From: Pseudomonadota bacterium
Lineage (GTDB): Bacteria; Pseudomonadota; Gammaproteobacteria; Acidiferrobacterales; Acidiferrobacteraceae
Length of the DNA stretch: 51,916 nucleotides
Direction of reading: 5' to 3'
Assembly: GCA_021819125.1 (NCBI GenBank)
Contig: JAKARW010000006.1
Span: 1-51,916 of the forward strand
Positions 15,898 to 25,473 of this stretch are shown in pieces. The position numbers and the translations under genes were made by a program. Within the stretch, counting starts at the first letter, position 1. Each line of letters opens with the position of its first letter. The notes under the pieces were generated by a model. It saw only the letters and a list, made by a program, of their open reading frames with translations. It searched no databases and was not told where the DNA came from.

Positions 15898-16562
15898 GCC
15901 TTAGCGATCTCCTCGCGCATCTTTTGGATGGTAGCCCGATAATCGGGCGTGCCGAAGATCGCCGAACCTGCCACAAAGGTATCGGCACCGGCGGCTGCGA
16001 TCTCGCGTATGTTGTCGACCTTCACGCCACCATCTATCTCAAGGCGTATCGGGCGCCCATGGGCATCGATGCGCGCGCGCACCGCGCGTAACTTGTCAAG
16101 CGCGGATCGGATAAAGCTCTGGCCCCCAAAGCCCGGATTTACGGACATGATCAGGATCATGTCGACCTTATCCATGACATAATCCAAATAGGAAAGCGGG
16201 GTCGCGGGATTGAACACGAGGCCGCACCGGCAACCGCTATCCTTGATAAGGCTCAAAGAGCGGTCGACATGCTCGCTTGCCTCCGGATGGAAGGTGATGT
16301 AGGTCGCGCCGGCCTTCACGAAATCCGGGATGAGGCGATCGACGGGCTTGACCATGAGATGCACGTCGATATCGGCCTTGACCCCATTTTTGCGCAGGGC
16401 CTCGCACACCAGCGGACCTATCGTCAGATTGGGAACATAATGGTTGTCCATGACGTCGAAGTGAACGATGTCCGCGCCCGCCGCCAGCACGGAATGGACC
16501 TCCTCGCCGAGACGAGCGAAATCCGCCGAAAGGATTGAAGGTGCAATCTTGAAGTCGCGCAT
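15894..16562 (-). CDS. rpe: Ribulose-phosphate 3-epimerase
   Basis: Rpe interconverts ribulose 5-phosphate and xylulose 5-phosphate in the pentose phosphate and Calvin pathways. The 222 residues show the standard start [34 protein letters not shown] with catalytic aspartate and histidine, [19 protein letters not shown] and [13 protein letters not shown] 16562 fits the family; the longer upstream frame is not conserved in character. It opens the rpe-gph-trpE cluster, the order common in gammaproteobacteria. Confidence 0.97.
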   Translation of the reverse strand: MRDFKIAPSILSADFARLGEEVHSVLAAGADIVHFDVMDNHYVPNLTIGPLVCEALRKNGVKADIDVHLMVKPVDRLIPDFVKAGATYITFHPEASEHVDRSLSLIKDSGCRCGLVFNPATPLSYLDYVMDKVDMILIMSVNPGFGGQSFIRSALDKLRAVRARIDAHGRPIRLEIDGGVKVDNIREIAAAGADTFVAGSAIFGTPDYRATIQKMREEIAKA

Positions 16563-16860
16563 GAATGGCCCCAAAGCTAAAGTCGGCAATGTACCCGATA
16601 GCGCGCCGATTTGCAGCACCCGCACGAGACCCTCGACGCCGGCGCAAGGCTGCTTTATGGTTCCGGGAGGGGCGCCGCCCAAAGCGGGCATGCGGACCCA
16701 GGAGATCGCATCCTGGGTGGGTGGGGTTTTTTAAGAAGACCGGCCGTCGGCCGGCGATATGCGGAATCGGACGCGATGCCGACCGTCCACAATGAGATAA
16801 CTGAGGCGCGGCGTTTTGCCGGTTTGACGCGTCTTGCATCCTTAAGGTAGAGGTCGAGCC

Positions 16861-18378
16861 ATGACAGAAGTCCCCCAGCCCTGCGTACTCCTCGTATTTG
16901 GAGCCACCGGCGATCTCGCTCGGCGCAAACTTATGCCGGCACTTTTTCGGCTCCATGTCAGGGGCCTGCTCCCCAAGGGCTTCGCAGTCCTGGGCGCGAG
17001 CCGAAGGCCCCTGTCGCATGACCAGTTCCGGGCACTCATGCGCGAGGCCTGCACCCAATTTTCCCCAACCCCCCCGAGCGACGAACAGTGGGGGAGCTTC
17101 GCCGAACGCCTCTATTATGAAACCGGGCATTTCACAGACCAAACCCTGTTCCAGCGACTGAACATGTCTTTGCGCGAGATCGATCACCGCCACGAGACCC
17201 AAGGAAACCGCGTCTTCTATCTTGCGACTTTGCCAAGCAACTATCCACTGCTCGTCCGCCAGTTTCGGGGAGCGGAGATGGTCAACAAGATCGACGACCG
17301 TCCGTTCACGCGCCTTATCGTCGAAAAGCCCTTCGGCCACGACCTCGACAGCGCCATCGCTTTAAACGATGAGATCGCGACCGTGTTTCGCGAGGATCAG
17401 GTCTACCGGATCGACCACTATCTCGGCAAGGAGACCGTCCAGAACATTTTGGTGTTTCGGTTCGCAAACGCCATATTCGAACCTCTGTGGAACCGCATCC
17501 ACATCGATCACGTCCAGATCACGGCCGCGGAGACTTTGGGGATCGAGGGCCGCGGGAGCTACTACGAAGAGACCGGCGTTTTGCGCGACATGGTGCAAAA
17601 CCATCTGCTGCAGATATTGAGTCTGGTGGCGATGGAGCCTCCCCTATCATTCGATGCCGACGCGATACGCGACAAAAGGGCCGAGGTGTTCCGCGCACTG
17701 CGGCGATTTACGGGTCCAGAGGATATAGCCGCGGCCACGGTCCGCGGCCAGTATGGGCCGAGCGTGGATGGATCCCTGAAGGCCTACCGGGCCGAGCCTG
17801 GGGTCGATCCGCAATCGCCGGTCCCGACATACATGGCGCTGCGCGTGTTCGTCGACAATTGGCGCTGGCAGGGCGTGCCCTTTTATATCCGGACCGGTAA
17901 ACACCTACGGCGCTCCACGTCAGTGGTGGTGATCCAGTTCCGTCAGATCCCGTTTTGCCTCTTTGGACAGGACCAGGTGCGCTCGCACATAGAGCCCAAC
18001 CGGCTCGTATTGCGCATCCAGCCCCACGAGGGCATTAGCCTCGGCTTTAGCATCAAGGCCCCCGGCAACGAGACATACGTCGACCACACGCGCATGCGCT
18101 TTACTTACAGCAATTATTACGAGGGTGAGATGCCGCTCGCCTATGAACGGCTGTTGACGGATGTCATGCGCGGCTATGCGGCACTATTTGCCCGTCGCGA
18201 CTCCGTTGAAGAGGCATGGCGCTTCGTGACCCCGATTCTCGATGCCTGGACGCAAGATCCGGCCCATGACTTCCCCAACTATGCCGCTGATAGTGACGGG
18301 CCCGAAGCGGCCAACGCGCTTTTAGAAGCTGACGGCCGATCATGGCACCCCTTGGATCCCCCGGCACCATCATCATGA
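16861..18378 (+). CDS. zwf: Glucose-6-phosphate 1-dehydrogenase
   Basis: Zwf oxidises glucose 6-phosphate with NADP, the entry to the oxidative pentose phosphate pathway. The 505 residues have the dinucleotide-binding start [17 protein letters not shown], the catalytic signature [13 protein letters not shown] (around residue 180) and [20 protein letters not shown]. Length is normal. Divergent from rpe across 298 bases that must hold both promoters. Its stop overlaps the pgl start by 4 bases. Confidence 0.97.
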   Translation: MTEVPQPCVLLVFGATGDLARRKLMPALFRLHVRGLLPKGFAVLGASRRPLSHDQFRALMREACTQFSPTPPSDEQWGSFAERLYYETGHFTDQTLFQRLNMSLREIDHRHETQGNRVFYLATLPSNYPLLVRQFRGAEMVNKIDDRPFTRLIVEKPFGHDLDSAIALNDEIATVFREDQVYRIDHYLGKETVQNILVFRFANAIFEPLWNRIHIDHVQITAAETLGIEGRGSYYEETGVLRDMVQNHLLQILSLVAMEPPLSFDADAIRDKRAEVFRALRRFTGPEDIAAATVRGQYGPSVDGSLKAYRAEPGVDPQSPVPTYMALRVFVDNWRWQGVPFYIRTGKHLRRSTSVVVIQFRQIPFCLFGQDQVRSHIEPNRLVLRIQPHEGISLGFSIKAPGNETYVDHTRMRFTYSNYYEGEMPLAYERLLTDVMRGYAALFARRDSVEEAWRFVTPILDAWTQDPAHDFPNYAADSDGPEAANALLEADGRSWHPLDPPAPSS

Positions 18379-19082
18379 TCTTTACCATCGCCCCAGACGA
18401 AGAGAGCCTAGCGAGCGCCCTTGCCGATCGGCTCATAGTCGAGATCCAGGCGGCCTTGGCGCACACCCGCCCGTTACGTATCGCCCTAGCCGGCGGGTCC
18501 ACCCCGCACCGCCTGTATGAGGAATTGGGCCGCCATGCGGCCACACTCCCCTGGCAGGCGCTCGAGATATTCTTTAGCGACGAACGCGCGGTCGGCCCGC
18601 AGGACCCGGCCAGCAACTACCGTCTCGCCTACCTGCCCTGGCTGTCAAAGGCCCCGCCCGGTACGCTCATTCACCGCATCCCCGGGGAACTTGGGGCGCA
18701 AGCCGCGGCGGATGCGTATGACGATCTGCTAGGACACGCGGTGGCCGACGGACAGGCCCTCGATATCGTGCTGTTAGGCTTTGGGCCGGACGGCCATGTC
18801 GCCTCGCTGTTTCCCGGAGCGTCTCTTGCTACAACCCGCCGCGCCGAGGCGGTGCCCGCGACCGCAGATCGTATCGCGCGCATCACCCTGACCTTGCCGG
18901 CCCTGCGGGCGGCGCGTCGGCGCATCATCGTCGCTCAAGGGGTTGCCAAGGCGGACGCCTTACGCGCGAGTCTCGCGCCCGGGGCCGCGACCCCGCTTGC
19001 AAAGCTCATGGCCCAGGCGCCCGTCGAGTTTTGGCTGGACCGCGCGGCCGGACAGGCGCTGTGCGCCCACGGCACTTCTTAA
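18375..19082 (+). CDS. pgl: 6-phosphogluconolactonase
   Basis: Pgl hydrolyses 6-phosphogluconolactone, the step after Zwf. The 235-residue DevB-type protein has [16 protein letters not shown], the [20 protein letters not shown] segment and [17 protein letters not shown] 18375 overlaps the zwf stop (ATGA), showing translational coupling; an upstream in-frame ATG at 18342 is less likely. Confidence 0.95.
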   Translation: MIFTIAPDEESLASALADRLIVEIQAALAHTRPLRIALAGGSTPHRLYEELGRHAATLPWQALEIFFSDERAVGPQDPASNYRLAYLPWLSKAPPGTLIHRIPGELGAQAAADAYDDLLGHAVADGQALDIVLLGFGPDGHVASLFPGASLATTRRAEAVPATADRIARITLTLPALRAARRRIIVAQGVAKADALRASLAPGAATPLAKLMAQAPVEFWLDRAAGQALCAHGTS

Positions 19083-19192
19083 AGAGCCGCACTTGATATT
19101 ATAACGCGCGCCTTTGAGCGGGTGGCGCGATACGGTTCCTGCCGCATGGGGACCTCGAGACCGCATGCCGCGTCATAGACCTTGCTCTGCCC

Positions 19193-19879
19193 CTAGAAGC
19201 GGTGCCGTCGATCGTTTAGGCCCACACGCACCCGAAACACAGTCGCACGCTGGGGCATGCTCTTTGTGAACGACGGGTAGCTACGATCACGTACCGCCGC
19301 CAAGGCCGCCCGGTCGATCGCGCCAATACCGCTCGATCGCATGATACGCACCCACAGCAGACGGCCGGCAGGGGTCAGCTCGAAGGCCACCACGGCCTTG
19401 CCGGACAGGTGCAACGCCGCGACGCGCGGCGGTACCACGAGGCCTTGTTGGATACGTGTACGCAGCATCACCGCGTAGCGGTCCACCGCTTGGGCCACAA
19501 CCGCGCGGGACGGTGGTGGCGGGGGTGTCGGAGGGCGTGGCACGGCCTTGGGCCTCGGCGGCGGCACCTTCTTCACGGGTGTCGGCAAAGGGACCGGGCG
19601 ATGATGCACGATCGGTCGAGGTTTGGGCGGCACGGGTTGAGGCTTTGGTAGGGGTCGGGGCCGAACGATCGGATGCGGCCGGGGCGGCTTGGGCAAGGTG
19701 ACGAAATGCACGGCCATGGGCTTACGGCGCAATCCCACGGTCTTGGGCTCGGAATTCACCCACGCCACGAGACTCACAAATACGAGCCCCTCGAGGGCGA
19801 GCGCCAGCAGCATCGCCCGCAAGAACGAGAAACGCTTCTCGGGGACCGGCGAGGCAACAGGCAGCAACGAAGCGCTCAT
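19193..19879 (-). CDS. tonB: TonB energy-transducing protein
   Basis: TonB spans the periplasm and passes inner-membrane proton energy from ExbB-ExbD to outer-membrane receptors. The 228 residues show a single N-terminal membrane anchor (LRAMLLALALEGLVFVSLVA), a long proline/lysine/arginine-rich spacer (about 60-135) and a C-terminal TonB domain with AVVAFELTPAGRLLWVRI and IDRAALAAVRDRSYPSF. ATG 19879 is chosen because it puts the anchor in its usual place. It is the last gene of exbB-exbD-tonB, 19 bases after exbD. Confidence 0.92.
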   Translation of the reverse strand: MSASLLPVASPVPEKRFSFLRAMLLALALEGLVFVSLVAWVNSEPKTVGLRRKPMAVHFVTLPKPPRPHPIVRPRPLPKPQPVPPKPRPIVHHRPVPLPTPVKKVPPPRPKAVPRPPTPPPPPSRAVVAQAVDRYAVMLRTRIQQGLVVPPRVAALHLSGKAVVAFELTPAGRLLWVRIMRSSGIGAIDRAALAAVRDRSYPSFTKSMPQRATVFRVRVGLNDRRHRF

Positions 19880-19898
19880 AAAGATCGTTCCCGTTTTA

Positions 19899-20297
19899 TC
19901 AGCGCTGATGCGCGGCGATGCCGATGCTGGCCACGCCGGCCTTGCGCGCCGCACTCATGATCGCCACGAAATCTTGAAAGGGCACGCTCTTGGCTGCCGC
20001 GATCGTGACATCCGCGCGTCGTCCGCCCACCCGTTGCGATAGGAGGCGCGCCAACGCCGCGCGCCGAACGACATGGCCCTGGACATGGATCTTTCCGCTG
20101 GCCGTCAAGCTGATCAGGATCTGCGGCCGAGGAAGCCTCTTGGCGGTGCTGGCCTGCGGCAGGGCGAGCCCCAGACCATGATCAGGGATCATGCGCAGGG
20201 TCAGGATCATGAAAAAGACCAGCAGAAAGAACATGACATCGATCATGGGAATGAGCTCGATGCGTCCCTTTTTCGTCTCGAAATACCGCATCCTCAT
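19899..20297 (-). CDS. exbD: Biopolymer transport protein ExbD
   Basis: ExbD forms the proton channel core with ExbB. The 132 residues have the short cytoplasmic start, then one membrane helix with the essential aspartate in IPMIDVMFFLLVFFMILT, and a periplasmic domain ending TIAAAKSVPFQDFVAIMSAARKAGV. The start overlaps the exbB stop by 4 bases. Confidence 0.95.
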   Translation of the reverse strand: MRMRYFETKKGRIELIPMIDVMFFLLVFFMILTLRMIPDHGLGLALPQASTAKRLPRPQILISLTASGKIHVQGHVVRRAALARLLSQRVGGRRADVTIAAAKSVPFQDFVAIMSAARKAGVASIGIAAHQR

Positions 20298-20986
20298 GAG
20301 GATTTCGCCATACGCGCGCGCGCGGCGCCATGATCGACCACGGGTTCGCCATCGGAGACGATATTGACCGGTGCACCATCCATACGGTTTAGCAGCATGG
20401 TCTTTACGATATCCAGCTGGTGCAAAACGACGCGCACCTTGTTATTGAGACCGTTGAAGGCGAGCAGACCGGTCATCGCCACGAACAGCCCCGAAGCGGT
20501 GGCCACCAGGGCATCGGCGATACCGCCCGTCACGGCGGTCGGGGCATGCCCGGGCGCCGATAGCACGGAGAACGCATGAAACATGCCCACGATCGTCCCG
20601 AAAAGCCCCAAGAGCGGCGCCAGGGTCACGACGGTATCGAGAATCCACAACCGCTTGTCGAGGGCCGGGGCGAGGCGCAGGGTCGCCTCATCGAGTCGAT
20701 TGGCAAGCTGCTCGCCGTTCGTGACTCCCATATGGCGCGCCGCCACATCAAGCAAGACCGCCTCCGGGAGGTTGGGGGCAGTGGCCGCAAGCCCCGAGAG
20801 CTGGGCGCGCGTCGCCTCTTTCAAGGCGCCCAACCGCTCGACGAGACTGTTGCCCTCAAGCAGGGTGCGGCGCAGATACCATGAGCGATCGATGATGACC
20901 GCAAGCGCGATCGTCAGGATCACGACCATGAGATAGAGTACGCCATCCGAGTAGTTCGCGAGATGGATCAGGTAATGAATAGTCAT
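20294..20986 (-). CDS. exbB: Biopolymer transport protein ExbB
   Basis: ExbB is the pentameric scaffold of the TonB motor. The 230 residues have three membrane helices: one near the start (GVLYLMVVILTIALAVII), and two in the MotA/TolQ/ExbB domain, with TLAPLLGLFGTIVGMFHAF and ADALVATASGLFVAMTGLLAF. ATG 20986 has a strong GGAGGG site. It is the first gene of exbB-exbD-tonB; no Fur box was recognised upstream. Confidence 0.95.
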   Translation of the reverse strand: MTIHYLIHLANYSDGVLYLMVVILTIALAVIIDRSWYLRRTLLEGNSLVERLGALKEATRAQLSGLAATAPNLPEAVLLDVAARHMGVTNGEQLANRLDEATLRLAPALDKRLWILDTVVTLAPLLGLFGTIVGMFHAFSVLSAPGHAPTAVTGGIADALVATASGLFVAMTGLLAFNGLNNKVRVVLHQLDIVKTMLLNRMDGAPVNIVSDGEPVVDHGAARARMAKSS

Positions 20987-21420
20987 CGCTAGCCCTCCAT
21001 AAAGGCGACACAATGACGTCCTTATATGACCTGCGTTTGGCGCAAAAATGACAGTTACATGACAACGCACGGGATTTCGCACCCCGCAAGGACTTAAAAC
21101 AGACCGGCCGCGGCCGGGCCAAGGCGCCCATGCCCCTGGTGCCGGATCTCGCGAGCCGCCGTTATCCTGCGCGATTTCTGAGTATAGGGGGCGCCCACGG
21201 CACGGAACGCGGGAATACCGCAAGTGACGGCGTCAGAACGAAAATGCCGGAAGGCGCATAGGCCTTGCATCGAGCACGACGTGCACGCGTTTTAAGCGAC
21301 GCGGCGCTTGCGCCTTGCCATATGAAGGATGGCTCAGGTGGCACGCAGGGGGTGTCGCAAGCGGTTGACAGTCGCAGTCGAGTTGCGTATGAGGGAGGGT
21401 TTCATCTGAGGTAGCCCTTT
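20987..21420. other. Divergent intergenic region exbB/copD-like
   Basis: This 434-base region separates exbB (minus) from the CopD-like gene (plus). It holds the plus-strand promoter at 21365-21393. For exbB I see only a weak TATAAG-like -10 near 21020. No other gene or repeat was found. Confidence 0.5.
21365..21393 (+). promoter_or_regulatory. Promoter of the CopD-like gene
   Basis: TTGACA (21365-21370), a 17-base spacer and TATGAG (21388-21393). The predicted start near 21400 leaves a 20-base leader containing GAGG before ATG 21421. Confidence 0.55.
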
Positions 21421-21870
21421 ATGTCTTATCTGATCGCGATCCACGGGTTGCTGGCTGTCCTATGGGTTGGAGGTATGTTTTTTGCCTATGTGATCCTGCG
21501 ACCCGCCGCCCAACCTCTTGAAACGGCTCACCGCCTGGCCCTTTGGGCGCGAACGTTCGGCCGCTTCTTCCCGTGGGTATGGGGCGCGGTCATTGTCTTG
21601 CCCGTGAGCGGTTACTACTTGGCCATCGCCCGCTTCGGCAGTATGGCAGTCGTGCCCCCATACGTGAACATCATGCAAGGGCTCGGGATCATCATGATCT
21701 TGATGTTCCTCCACATCTTTTTCGCCCCCTACCGGCGCCTGCGGCGCGGGGTCGAGAGCGGTGACTTCGTACAGGCCGGGCATGCCCTTTCACAAATCCG
21801 CCGACTGGTCGCGGTCAACATGGCGCTCGGACTTATCACCATATTCGTCGCCCTTGCCGGCGCCAACTGA
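21421..21870 (+). CDS. CopD-like integral membrane protein
   Basis: The 149-residue protein has four predicted membrane helices (about 3-26, 50-70, 84-102 and 128-147) with the pattern of the CopD/DUF2269-like group: start [22 protein letters not shown], a charged loop [18 protein letters not shown], and [19 protein letters not shown]. Histidines in helices 1 and 3 could bind haem or copper, as in relatives, but the function is unproven. It has its own promoter and precedes rimO by 47 bases, so the two may be co-transcribed. Confidence 0.75.
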   Translation: MSYLIAIHGLLAVLWVGGMFFAYVILRPAAQPLETAHRLALWARTFGRFFPWVWGAVIVLPVSGYYLAIARFGSMAVVPPYVNIMQGLGIIMILMFLHIFFAPYRRLRRGVESGDFVQAGHALSQIRRLVAVNMALGLITIFVALAGAN

Positions 21871-21917
21871 GCGCACCCCGGCTCTTCAGACCTAAACCTC
21901 TTTCCCAGGACCCCTCC

Positions 21918-23252
21918 ATGCCGCGCCCGCCATCGACCCCTCGGGTCGGCTTTATAAGCCTTGGCTGCCCCAAGGCCCTGGTCGATTCCGAACAGATCCT
22001 GACCCGGCTGCGAAGCGAGGGCTACCACACCGCCGCTTCCTACCGCGATGCCGATCTCGTCATCATCAACACCTGTGGATTCATTGATGCCGCGGTCGAG
22101 GAATCCCTTGACGCGATAGGCGAGGCCATGACCGACAATGGGCGCGTGATCGTCACGGGGTGTCTGGGTGCCAAGGCCGAGCTTATCCGGGCACACTACC
22201 CCGAGATCCTGGCGGTCACGGGGCCACACGACGCGCCCGCCGTCATGGCCGCCGTGCATGCCCACCTTCCGAGACCTCACGACCCCTTCGTCGACCTCGT
22301 TCCGCCGCAGGGTATCAAACTGACACCACGCCACTACGCCTACCTCAAAATATCGGAAGGCTGCAATCACAGCTGCCGGTTTTGCATCATCCCCTCGTTG
22401 CGCGGACGCTTGGTCAGTCGCCCCTTGGGGGATATCGTGGGCGAGGCCGAGCGTTTGGTGGAAGCCGGCGTACGGGAGCTTCTTATCGTCTCGCAGGACA
22501 CCAGCGCCTACGGTACCGATCAAAAGCATCGCGTGGGATTTGTGGGTGGTCGCCCGGTGAGGATGTCGTTTCCGGGACTGGTCACGGAACTTGCAAGGCT
22601 CGGGGTATGGGTGCGGCTACACTATGTCTACCCCTACAAAAGCGTGGACCAGGTCCTTGCGCTCCTCGATACCGACGGTGTGCTGCCCTACCTCGATGTG
22701 CCCTTCCAGCATGCGCACCCGCGCGTGCTGGCCGCCATGCGCCGACCGGCGGGGCGCGCGCATCCGAGCGCCTGCGTCAAGGCGTGGCGTAAGGCGCGCC
22801 CAGACCTCGTATTGCGCAGCACCTTCATTGTGGGCTTTCCGGGCGAGACCGAGGCCGAATTCGAGACCTTGCTCGAGTTCATAGAAGACGCCGGCATCGA
22901 CCGGCTCGGGGCATTCGCCTATTCACCGGTAGAAGGGGCGGTGGCCAATACCCTGCCAAATCCCGTTCCGGAGGACATCAAACAAGAACGCCTCGAACGG
23001 CTCATGACCCGCCAGGCGGCCTTGTCCGCCGAACGCCTCAAAGCACGTATCGGCCGGACCTGCCGGGTGTTAGTCGACGCGCGGACTGAAGACGGCCTGA
23101 TCGGCCGCAGCTATGCCGAAGCCCCCGAGATCGACGGCGTGATTCATATCGCGGCGGCCGAGGCCAGACCGGGGGATTTCGTGGACTGTCGGATCGTCGC
23201 GACCGACATTCACGACCTGACGGGCATCGTCGCTACGACCTTTGAGCGTTGA
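21918..23252 (+). CDS. rimO: Ribosomal protein S12 methylthiotransferase
   Basis: RimO is a radical SAM enzyme that adds a methylthio group to an aspartate of ribosomal protein S12. The 444 residues show the N-terminal MTTase domain with cluster cysteines ([31 protein letters not shown]), the radical SAM motif [17 protein letters not shown] and a C-terminal TRAM domain. The [12 protein letters not shown] sequence separates RimO from MiaB. AGGA lies upstream of ATG 21918. Confidence 0.96.
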   Translation: MPRPPSTPRVGFISLGCPKALVDSEQILTRLRSEGYHTAASYRDADLVIINTCGFIDAAVEESLDAIGEAMTDNGRVIVTGCLGAKAELIRAHYPEILAVTGPHDAPAVMAAVHAHLPRPHDPFVDLVPPQGIKLTPRHYAYLKISEGCNHSCRFCIIPSLRGRLVSRPLGDIVGEAERLVEAGVRELLIVSQDTSAYGTDQKHRVGFVGGRPVRMSFPGLVTELARLGVWVRLHYVYPYKSVDQVLALLDTDGVLPYLDVPFQHAHPRVLAAMRRPAGRAHPSACVKAWRKARPDLVLRSTFIVGFPGETEAEFETLLEFIEDAGIDRLGAFAYSPVEGAVANTLPNPVPEDIKQERLERLMTRQAALSAERLKARIGRTCRVLVDARTEDGLIGRSYAEAPEIDGVIHIAAAEARPGDFVDCRIVATDIHDLTGIVATTFER

Positions 23253-23329
23253 GCGTTAAACGACCCGGACCGAAGTCACAACGGCCGAGCCCTTCGACGC
23301 GACGGCCCACACCGCGCAGCCCGAAGGCC

Positions 23330-23749
23330 TTAAGCGCCGGATGCCAGCGCGTCACGCACCGCCTCGAGCTTGGCGCGTACCTCCCAGCCGATCTCGGTCA
23401 CACGCGCATTGTTGACGATCGCCAAAACCGACACCGGATCCATGAACGACACCTTCGTCGTCCCTTCCTTGGCCGTTTCGCTCACGACCACATTGCAGGG
23501 TAGCAAGAGACCGATGTCGGGTTCCGCCGAGATCGCCTTATCGGCAAGCACGGGATTACAAGCCCCTAGTATGTTGTAGCGCGGCATATCCCGGCCCAGC
23601 TTGGCCTTCATCGTGGCGCTCACATCGATCTCGGTCAGAACCCCGAAACCCTGGCCCTTGAGCGCCTCGACCACTCGCGCCCGCACCGCCTCAAACCCAC
23701 CCGCCACCTCAACATCGAACCCATAAGCCACCTGCCCGCTTTCTATCAT
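23330..23749 (-). CDS. DUF302 family protein
   Basis: The 139-residue soluble protein matches the DUF302 pattern: an N-terminal strand-helix unit (GFEAVRARVVEALKGQGFGVLTEIDVSATMKAKLG), RYNILGACNPVLADKAISAEPDIGLLLPCNVVV, and VSFMDPVSVLAIVNN. The function of the family is unknown; it is often found in sulfur and metal oxidising bacteria. A strong AGGAGG site precedes ATG 23749. It is the second gene after 23793-24206 and is convergent with rimO. Confidence 0.9.
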   Translation of the reverse strand: MIESGQVAYGFDVEVAGGFEAVRARVVEALKGQGFGVLTEIDVSATMKAKLGRDMPRYNILGACNPVLADKAISAEPDIGLLLPCNVVVSETAKEGTTKVSFMDPVSVLAIVNNARVTEIGWEVRAKLEAVRDALASGA

Positions 23750-23792
23750 GAATACCGCCTCCTGTAATCACGCCCATCTTATTGCCGTTGCC

Positions 23793-24206
23793 TCACATGC
23801 CGCGGTCGCGCCTCGTCAAGGGTGTAACCGCAGGCGACCTTCCGCGAAGGTGGTCACCGCACCGATCCAACCGCTCATCGAGCTTATTGGCAAGCCGTTG
23901 GGGGGCTTCGCCCATCAAAAGCCCCGCATGAAAATGATAGAGATGCACCTGACATGGCACCGGTTCGTGCAAGCCACGTGTACCGATCCGAAAGCTTACC
24001 CATGCCATGAGGGGGATGTCATTGACAAGCGAACGCGCCACCCACAATCGGCGCTTCACACAGACGATCATGCGCAACGGGGCAATCTCGACATCCAGAG
24101 GTTCGCCAAGTCGCGTCAGCGCAAGCGACACGCGGTTGTAACAGGCCGCGTCGATCATCTTCGGCAGGATCCGGATCGGGGCGCGGGTTCGGGGATCAAA
24201 GGTCAC
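23793..24206 (-). CDS. Conserved-looking hypothetical protein
   Basis: I do not recognise a domain. The start is GTG 24206 (VTFDPRTRAPIRILPKMIDAACYNRV), chosen because GGGGGAGG lies just before it; the longer upstream frame lacks any site. The 137 residues look like a soluble alpha/beta protein with a repeated hydrophobic pattern (IAPLRMIVCVKRRLWVARSLVNDIPLMAWVSF) and a histidine-rich patch (CQVHLYHFHAGLLMG). It precedes the DUF302 gene by 43 bases and is probably in one transcript with it. The terminator of the Calvin operon lies upstream. Confidence 0.7.
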   Translation of the reverse strand: MTFDPRTRAPIRILPKMIDAACYNRVSLALTRLGEPLDVEIAPLRMIVCVKRRLWVARSLVNDIPLMAWVSFRIGTRGLHEPVPCQVHLYHFHAGLLMGEAPQRLANKLDERLDRCGDHLRGRSPAVTPLTRRDRGM

Positions 24207-24323
24207 GACGCCTCCCCCATTTGACCGCAAGGCCCGAGTATGCCACGAAAGGGTGGTGCATGGACAGGGGCCCGGAGAGGAGCGCCTGGCCTCACCGAGA
24301 CAATCGCGCTTACACACAGCCAA

Positions 24324-24357
24324 AAAGCCCCGCGGGCCCTAAAACCCGCGGGGCTTT
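24324..24357 (-). terminator. Terminator of the Calvin/glycolysis operon
   Basis: A perfect 13-bp stem (AAAGCCCCGCGGG / CCCGCGGGGCTTT) with an 8-base loop lies 18 bases after the fba stop. On the minus strand it is followed by TT; it is nearly symmetrical and may act in both directions. Confidence 0.85.
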
Positions 24358-24375
24358 GCGTAGCTACCCCGTAGG

Positions 24376-25440
24376 CTAGTTGACGCGCGGGTTTAGTTCA
24401 CCCTTGGCATAGCGCTTGATCATATCCTCGAGATCGATGACCCGGATCTTGGAGGCCTTCCCAGCCGAACCAAAGGCCTCGTAACGCGCCTTGCAGATGT
24501 CCTTGCCGGCCTGCACCGAGTCCTTCAGGAACTTCCGCGGATCAAAGTTCTTCGGGTTCTTCGCGAGACTGCGACGGATGGCGCCAGTAATCGCAAGCCG
24601 CAGGTCGGTATCGATATTGACCTTGCGCACGCCGTACTTGATTCCTTCCTGGATCTCTTTCACCGGCACGCCGTAGGTCTCGCCGATATCGCCGCCAAAC
24701 TCATGAATGATCTTGAGCCACTCCTGGGGGACAGACGAGGAGCCATGCATAACGAGATGGGTATCGGGGATGCGCTTATGGATCTCCTTGATACGCTCGA
24801 TTGCCAGAATATCGCCGGTCGGCGGCCGCGAAAACTTGTAGGCCCCGTGGCTCGTTCCGATGGCGATAGCTAGCGCGTCCACCTTGGTCTTCTTCACGAA
24901 ATCCGCCGCCTGCTCGGGATCGGTGAGCAGTTGGTCATGCGACAATTTGCCCTCGGCACCCGAGCCATCTTCCTCGCCTGCCATGCCGGACTCGAGCGAA
25001 CCCAAGCATCCAAGCTCGCCTTCCACCGACACCCCGACCGCGTGCGCCATATCCACCACACGGCTCGTGACGTCGACATTGTACTCATAGCTAGACGGCG
25101 TCTTCATGTCTTCCCTCAAAGAACCGTCCATCATCACCGAGCTAAAGCCGGAGCGTATCGAACGCTGGCATACCGCCGGGCTTGCGCCGTGGTCCTGGTG
25201 CATCACAATCGGGATATGCGGGTACTGCTCGATGGCCGCCAAAATGAGATGACGCAAAAACGGCTCGCCGGCGTAACTGCGCGCCCCGGCCGATGCCTGG
25301 ACAATCACCGGGCTGTCGACCTCGTGCGCGGCCTGCATGATCGACTGTATTTGTTCCATGTTATTCACATTGAAGGCGGGCACGCCGTAGCCGTGCTCGG
25401 CGGCATGATCCAGTAGTTGGCGCAGAGATACGAGGGACAT
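24376..25440 (-). CDS. fba: Fructose-bisphosphate aldolase, class II
   Basis: Fba condenses triose phosphates to fructose 1,6-bisphosphate; the Calvin-type class II enzymes also make sedoheptulose 1,7-bisphosphate. The 354 residues have zinc ligands in [10 protein letters not shown] and VEGELG, the HGAYKFS segment and [11 protein letters not shown]. The sequence belongs to the subtype usual in cbb operons (CbbA). AAGGAG precedes ATG 25440. Last gene of the operon. Confidence 0.96.
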   Translation of the reverse strand: MSLVSLRQLLDHAAEHGYGVPAFNVNNMEQIQSIMQAAHEVDSPVIVQASAGARSYAGEPFLRHLILAAIEQYPHIPIVMHQDHGASPAVCQRSIRSGFSSVMMDGSLREDMKTPSSYEYNVDVTSRVVDMAHAVGVSVEGELGCLGSLESGMAGEEDGSGAEGKLSHDQLLTDPEQAADFVKKTKVDALAIAIGTSHGAYKFSRPPTGDILAIERIKEIHKRIPDTHLVMHGSSSVPQEWLKIIHEFGGDIGETYGVPVKEIQEGIKYGVRKVNIDTDLRLAITGAIRRSLAKNPKNFDPRKFLKDSVQAGKDICKARYEAFGSAGKASKIRVIDLEDMIKRYAKGELNPRVN

Positions 25441-25473
25441 TGTTTTCTCCTTAAAATTGCTAGTGAAACGAGT

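Noticed and set aside
15190-16562. Trp attenuator before rpe-gph-trpE or trpG
   Set aside because: No short leader with adjacent tryptophan codons and alternative stems was found upstream of rpe, trpE or trpG.
16740-16754. CCGGCCG-T-CGGCCGG inverted repeat between rpe and zwf
   Set aside because: No T run follows in either direction, so not a terminator; could be chance in GC-rich DNA.
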